A stretch of 64,000 nt of DNA. Origin: Loktanella sp. SALINAS62 (lineage in GTDB: Bacteria > Pseudomonadota > Alphaproteobacteria > Rhodobacterales > Rhodobacteraceae). The translations under genes were made by a program, and so were the position numbers. Under the pieces are notes generated by a model that saw nothing but the letters and a program-made list of their open reading frames with translations, did not search any database and was not told the DNA's origin. The stretch is from contig NZ_JAAFZU010000008.1 of assembly GCF_018263905.1 (NCBI RefSeq), forward strand, positions 1 through 64,000, in the 5' to 3' direction. Below are positions 60,919 to 64,000 of the stretch, piece after piece (positions within the stretch are counted from its first letter, which is position 1; every line of letters begins with the position of its first letter).

Positions 60919-62346
60919 ATGGAAGTGCTTCTTCTATTTGTGCTGATCATTTCGCTGCTTCTGATCGGCGTGCCGATTGCGGTTGCACTGGGTCTGGCAT
61001 CGATCACGTTCCAGCTGGCGTTTTCCGATACCTCTCTTGGGGCGGTCGCGCAGGCGATTTTTCAGGCAATGGCCGGGCATTATACGCTGCTGGCAATTCC
61101 GTTTTTCATTCTGGCGTCGTCGTTCATGTCGACGGGGGGCGTGGCCAAGCGGATCATCCGGTTCGCCATCGCCTGTGTGGGGCATTTGCAGGGCGGGTTG
61201 GCCATCGCTGGTGTCATGGCCTGCATGATATTTGCCGCGCTGTCGGGGTCATCGCCAGCGACTGTGGTGGCCATCGGGTCCATCGTGATCGCGGCCATGA
61301 CCAAGGTGGGATATACCAAAGAATTCGCCGCCGGCGTGATCTGTAACGCAGGCACACTGGGCATCCTGATCCCGCCGTCCATCGTGATGGTGGTCTATGC
61401 CTCTGCCACAGATGTCAGTGTCGGGCGAATGTTCTTGGCGGGCGTGTTTCCGGGGCTGTTGGCCGGATTCATGCTGATGGTCACAATCTATGTCATGGCC
61501 CGGATCAAGAACATGCCGCGCGGCGATTGGCAGGGCTGGGAAGAAATCCTTGCTTCGTTCCGCGATGCGCTTTGGGGTCTGGGCCTGATCCTGATCATCA
61601 TGGGCGGAATCTATGGCCACCCATGGGTGCGAATTGAGGGCGGGTTCGACATCTATTGGCAAGGCGGGGCGTTCACCCCGACAGAAGCGGCGGCGGTCGC
61701 TGCGGTCTATGCGTTTTTTGTCGCAAGTTTCATTTACCGCGACATGGGACCACTGGCCGCCACGACCGATGGCGGTCGCCCGATACCGATTTACCGTGCG
61801 CCTTGGGCGCTGGCGACCGCGTTCTTTCACCGTGACACCCGTGCGACGCTGTTCGAATCCGGTAAGCTGACCGTCACGTTGATGTTCATCATCGCCAACG
61901 CGCTGATCCTGAAACACGTGCTGACCGATGAACAGATCCCACAGCACATCGCCAATGCGATGCTGTCGGCGGGGCTGGGACCGATTACGTTCCTGATCGT
62001 CGTGAACATCATCCTGTTGATCGGCGGGCAGTTCATGGAACCGTCGGGGCTGATCGTGATCGTGGCGCCGCTGGTGTTTCCCATCGCCATTCAACTGGGG
62101 ATCGATCCGATCCATCTGGGCATCATCATGGTGGTGAACATGGAAATCGGGATGATCACGCCACCGGTCGGGCTGAACCTGTTCGTGACGTCCGGTGTCG
62201 CCAACATGCCGATGATGGCCGTGGTCCGGGCCGCCCTGCCGTTTTTGGCCGTGCTTTTTGTGTTCCTGATCATGATCACCTACATACCGCCGATTTCGAC
62301 ATATCTGCCGAATTCCGTCATGGGACCGGAAACCATCATCAACTGA
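60919..62346 (+). CDS. dctM: TRAP transporter large permease
   Basis: 475 residues with about 12-13 membrane segments. DctM signatures: IPFFILASSFMSTGGVAKRI, GSSPATVVAIGSI, GILIPPSIVMVVYA, MEIGMITPPVGLN. The 4-base gap to dctQ implies coupling. The middle (around 245-330) is a longer hydrophilic insertion than in typical DctM. Confidence 0.93.
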   Translation: MEVLLLFVLIISLLLIGVPIAVALGLASITFQLAFSDTSLGAVAQAIFQAMAGHYTLLAIPFFILASSFMSTGGVAKRIIRFAIACVGHLQGGLAIAGVMACMIFAALSGSSPATVVAIGSIVIAAMTKVGYTKEFAAGVICNAGTLGILIPPSIVMVVYASATDVSVGRMFLAGVFPGLLAGFMLMVTIYVMARIKNMPRGDWQGWEEILASFRDALWGLGLILIIMGGIYGHPWVRIEGGFDIYWQGGAFTPTEAAAVAAVYAFFVASFIYRDMGPLAATTDGGRPIPIYRAPWALATAFFHRDTRATLFESGKLTVTLMFIIANALILKHVLTDEQIPQHIANAMLSAGLGPITFLIVVNIILLIGGQFMEPSGLIVIVAPLVFPIAIQLGIDPIHLGIIMVVNMEIGMITPPVGLNLFVTSGVANMPMMAVVRAALPFLAVLFVFLIMITYIPPISTYLPNSVMGPETIIN

Positions 62347-62348
62347 CA

Positions 62349-62383
62349 CAGACAGGCGCGCGCTCAAACCGCGCGCCTGTCTG
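62349..62383. terminator. Terminator between dctM and tpiA
   Basis: A perfect 14-bp stem, CAGACAGGCGCGCG with CGCGCGCCTGTCTG, around a 7-base loop, between two converging genes. No clear T-run. Confidence 0.75.
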
Positions 62384-62388
62384 AACGC

Positions 62389-63132
62389 TCAGGCGTTTTC
62401 CAGCGCTGTGATGATGGGCGAAAAATCGGCCGCCGTCAGGCTGGCGCCGCCGACCAATGCGCCATCCACATCCGGCACGGCAAAGATTTCGCCCGCATTC
62501 GATGCCTTGACCGATCCGCCATACAGCACCCGCACGCTGGACGCCTGTTTCATCAGGTCGCGCAGCACGGCGCGCAGGGTGCCGTGCACCTCTCCGATCT
62601 GGTCGGTTGTCGGCACCTTGCCGGTGCCGATGGCCCAGACCGGTTCATAGGCGATGACAGTATTGGCCGCCGTCGCGCTGGCGGGCAGGGAGCCTGTCAA
62701 TTGCGATGTCACCACCGACAGCGCGTCACCCGCCTCACGCTGATCAAGCGTTTCCCCGATGCAGATGACGGCGACCAGTCCCGCACCATGGGCGGCGGCG
62801 GCCTGTGCGGCCACATCGGCATCGGTTTCGCCATGATCCGCGCGGCGTTCGGAATGGCCGACGATTACGTGGCTTGCACCCGCGTCGCGCAACATCGGCG
62901 CAGAAATGTCGCCCGTATGTGCGCCACTGCGGTCCGCGTGGCAGGTTTGTCCGCCGATTTGCAGCGCATGCGTGCCGCGCGCCCAAGCCATCTGGGCGAT
63001 CAAGGTGGCGGGGGCGCAGATCAACAGATCGACGTCGGGGTCCGGATGGGCGTCGGTCAGCGCCTTGATTTCGCGCAGGTCATCGACAAGACCGTTCATC
63101 TTCCAGTTTCCGGCGGCCAGTTTGCGTCTCAT
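62389..63132 (-). CDS. tpiA: Triosephosphate isomerase
   Basis: 247 residues. Interconverts dihydroxyacetone phosphate and glyceraldehyde 3-phosphate. The motifs GNWKMNG, the catalytic His in GHSERR, the catalytic Glu in [12 protein letters not shown] and YGGSVKASN are all present. ATG 63132 is chosen; longer extensions have no support. Confidence 0.97.
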   Translation of the reverse strand: MRRKLAAGNWKMNGLVDDLREIKALTDAHPDPDVDLLICAPATLIAQMAWARGTHALQIGGQTCHADRSGAHTGDISAPMLRDAGASHVIVGHSERRADHGETDADVAAQAAAAHGAGLVAVICIGETLDQREAGDALSVVTSQLTGSLPASATAANTVIAYEPVWAIGTGKVPTTDQIGEVHGTLRAVLRDLMKQASSVRVLYGGSVKASNAGEIFAVPDVDGALVGGASLTAADFSPIITALENA

Positions 63133-63200
63133 GTTCTGTTCCCTTTGCGATTGCACCGCCGCTTTGGTAACAATTTGGCAGTTCCACCGAAAGGCCGACG

Positions 63201-64000
63201 ATGATCCCGCGTATTGATGCCGCCGCACTGATTGATCCAACGCATGACGGACACGCCGCCGCGCGCCGGGCTGCCAGTGACGCGGCCAGCGGTGTGGGGT
63301 TTTTGACGGTCTACAATACCGGGCTGACATCCGCCCGCGTGCAAGAGGTGATCGACGCGTATCGCCGGTTCTTTCATCTGCCCGCCAGCGCCAAACAGGC
63401 TGTCGATATGGCGCGGACCGGATCGAACCGGGGGTGGGGGGCGTCGGGATCGGAACAGGTGAACCCGGACGCGAACCCCGATTACAAACAGGTGTTCGAC
63501 TGTGGGGTGTCATTGCCCGCCGACCATCCGCTACGTCTGGCCGGGATCGGGGCGTATGCGCCAAACCAATGGCCCGATATGCCAGCTGATTTCGCACCCG
63601 TGCTGCGCCGCTATTTCATCGATGCCTGCACCGTTGCACGCAACCTGCTGGTTGCCGTGCTGGAATCGGTGGGCGAAGACGGGGCGTTCTTTGCGGATAA
63701 ATTCGGCACGCCGATGGCGTTGCTGCGCGGCAATTTTTACCCTGAACGCCCCACGGACGCAGGTGCGCGCGATTTCGGGATCGCCACCCATACGGATTAC
63801 GGCTGTCTGACCCTGCTGGCGACCGACGGATCACCGGGGCTGGAGGTGCGGCAGCGGGGCGGCGGCTGGATTCCCGTCAGCGCACCGCCGGGAGAGTTCA
63901 TCATCAACTTTGGTGAAATGCTGGAAATCTGGACCGCCGGTCGCGTCAAGGCCACGCCGCACCGTGTTATCGGCACGCAGCACGAGCGCATTTCAGTACC
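63201..64000 (+). CDS. 2-oxoglutarate/Fe(II) oxygenase, isopenicillin N synthase-like, partial
   Basis: 266 codons are present and the gene runs off the window. The HxD motif is in [12 protein letters not shown], and the distal His and RxS are in KATPHRVIG and ERIS. The N-terminus has the ethylene-forming/IPNS-like DIOX_N pattern ([10 protein letters not shown]). The family includes plant-type and bacterial dioxygenases. Substrate cannot be told. The gene is divergent from tpiA across 68 bases. Confidence 0.88.
   Translation, partial: MIPRIDAAALIDPTHDGHAAARRAASDAASGVGFLTVYNTGLTSARVQEVIDAYRRFFHLPASAKQAVDMARTGSNRGWGASGSEQVNPDANPDYKQVFDCGVSLPADHPLRLAGIGAYAPNQWPDMPADFAPVLRRYFIDACTVARNLLVAVLESVGEDGAFFADKFGTPMALLRGNFYPERPTDAGARDFGIATHTDYGCLTLLATDGSPGLEVRQRGGGWIPVSAPPGEFIINFGEMLEIWTAGRVKATPHRVIGTQHERISV

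Noticed and set aside
1-64000. CRISPR array or phage structural genes
   Set aside because: No regularly spaced repeats with unique spacers and no capsid, portal, terminase or tail proteins were seen.

Overview
The window reads as chromosome of a Rhodobacteraceae (Roseobacter-group) alphaproteobacterium carrying one edge of an integrated genomic island. The assignment rests on the GC-rich housekeeping blocks and their order (radA-cvpA, pyrC-pyrE-dnaB, tatABC-DUF815, surE-pcm, the cysG-DUF2849-sulfite reductase-cysH-DUF934-fpr operon), a form II CO-dehydrogenase-type cluster, a TRAP transporter, and a dispersed intergenic repeat of the kind common in this group. No rRNA gene, credible tRNA gene or CRISPR array was found.

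Region 1 (1-13,239) is the mobile part. It opens with what looks like the end of an IS21-type element, abutting a GC-rich conjugation remnant (trbI 3' end and a cut-off DUF2274 gene). A visibly AT-richer cassette follows. Four head-to-tail genes (871-9300) are joined by TTGA/ATGA stop-start overlaps. They encode a PD-(D/E)XK-type nuclease candidate, two unrecognised proteins and a 1585-residue DEAH-box helicase with an N-terminal Cys/His cluster and a C-terminal KH domain. This is the best candidate for an undescribed, probably anti-phage, system. Next come a DUF397 gene (a family known mainly from Actinobacteria), a convergent pair encoding an aspartyl/asparaginyl beta-hydroxylase-like protein and a possible DUF6065-like protein, about 0.7 kb without genes, and a tyrosine integrase next to the 5' end of dusA. 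The latter is the arrangement of dusA-targeting islands. Three copies of a 9-bp repeat, one inside a palindrome, lie between integrase and dusA.

Region 2 (13,240-38,470) is core chromosome: dusA, a TauE/SafE exporter, a YafY-type regulator, tatABC, an ATPase, an NlpD-like lipoprotein, pcm and surE, an SDR, a decayed mscS, purF, an AI-2E-family transporter, cvpA and radA, membrane proteins, alr, dnaB, pyrE and pyrC, and glutaryl-CoA dehydrogenase.

Region 3 (38,592-46,982) is an aerobic CO-dehydrogenase-type operon: MoxR ATPase, vWA protein, XdhC-like protein, MoCF-domain protein, and the small, large and medium subunits. It ends in a strong terminator. The large-subunit AYRGAGR motif and the S-L-M order identify form II.

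Region 4 (46,996-64,000) holds an OmpA-family protein with a long acidic repeat, infC with a probable AUA start, an Ala-rich 11-residue-repeat protein, the assimilatory sulfate reduction operon with a divergent Lrp/AsnC regulator, a cytochrome P450 divergent from a B12-binding-domain protein, a DctPQM TRAP transporter, tpiA, and a 2-oxoglutarate/Fe(II) oxygenase gene cut by the window end.
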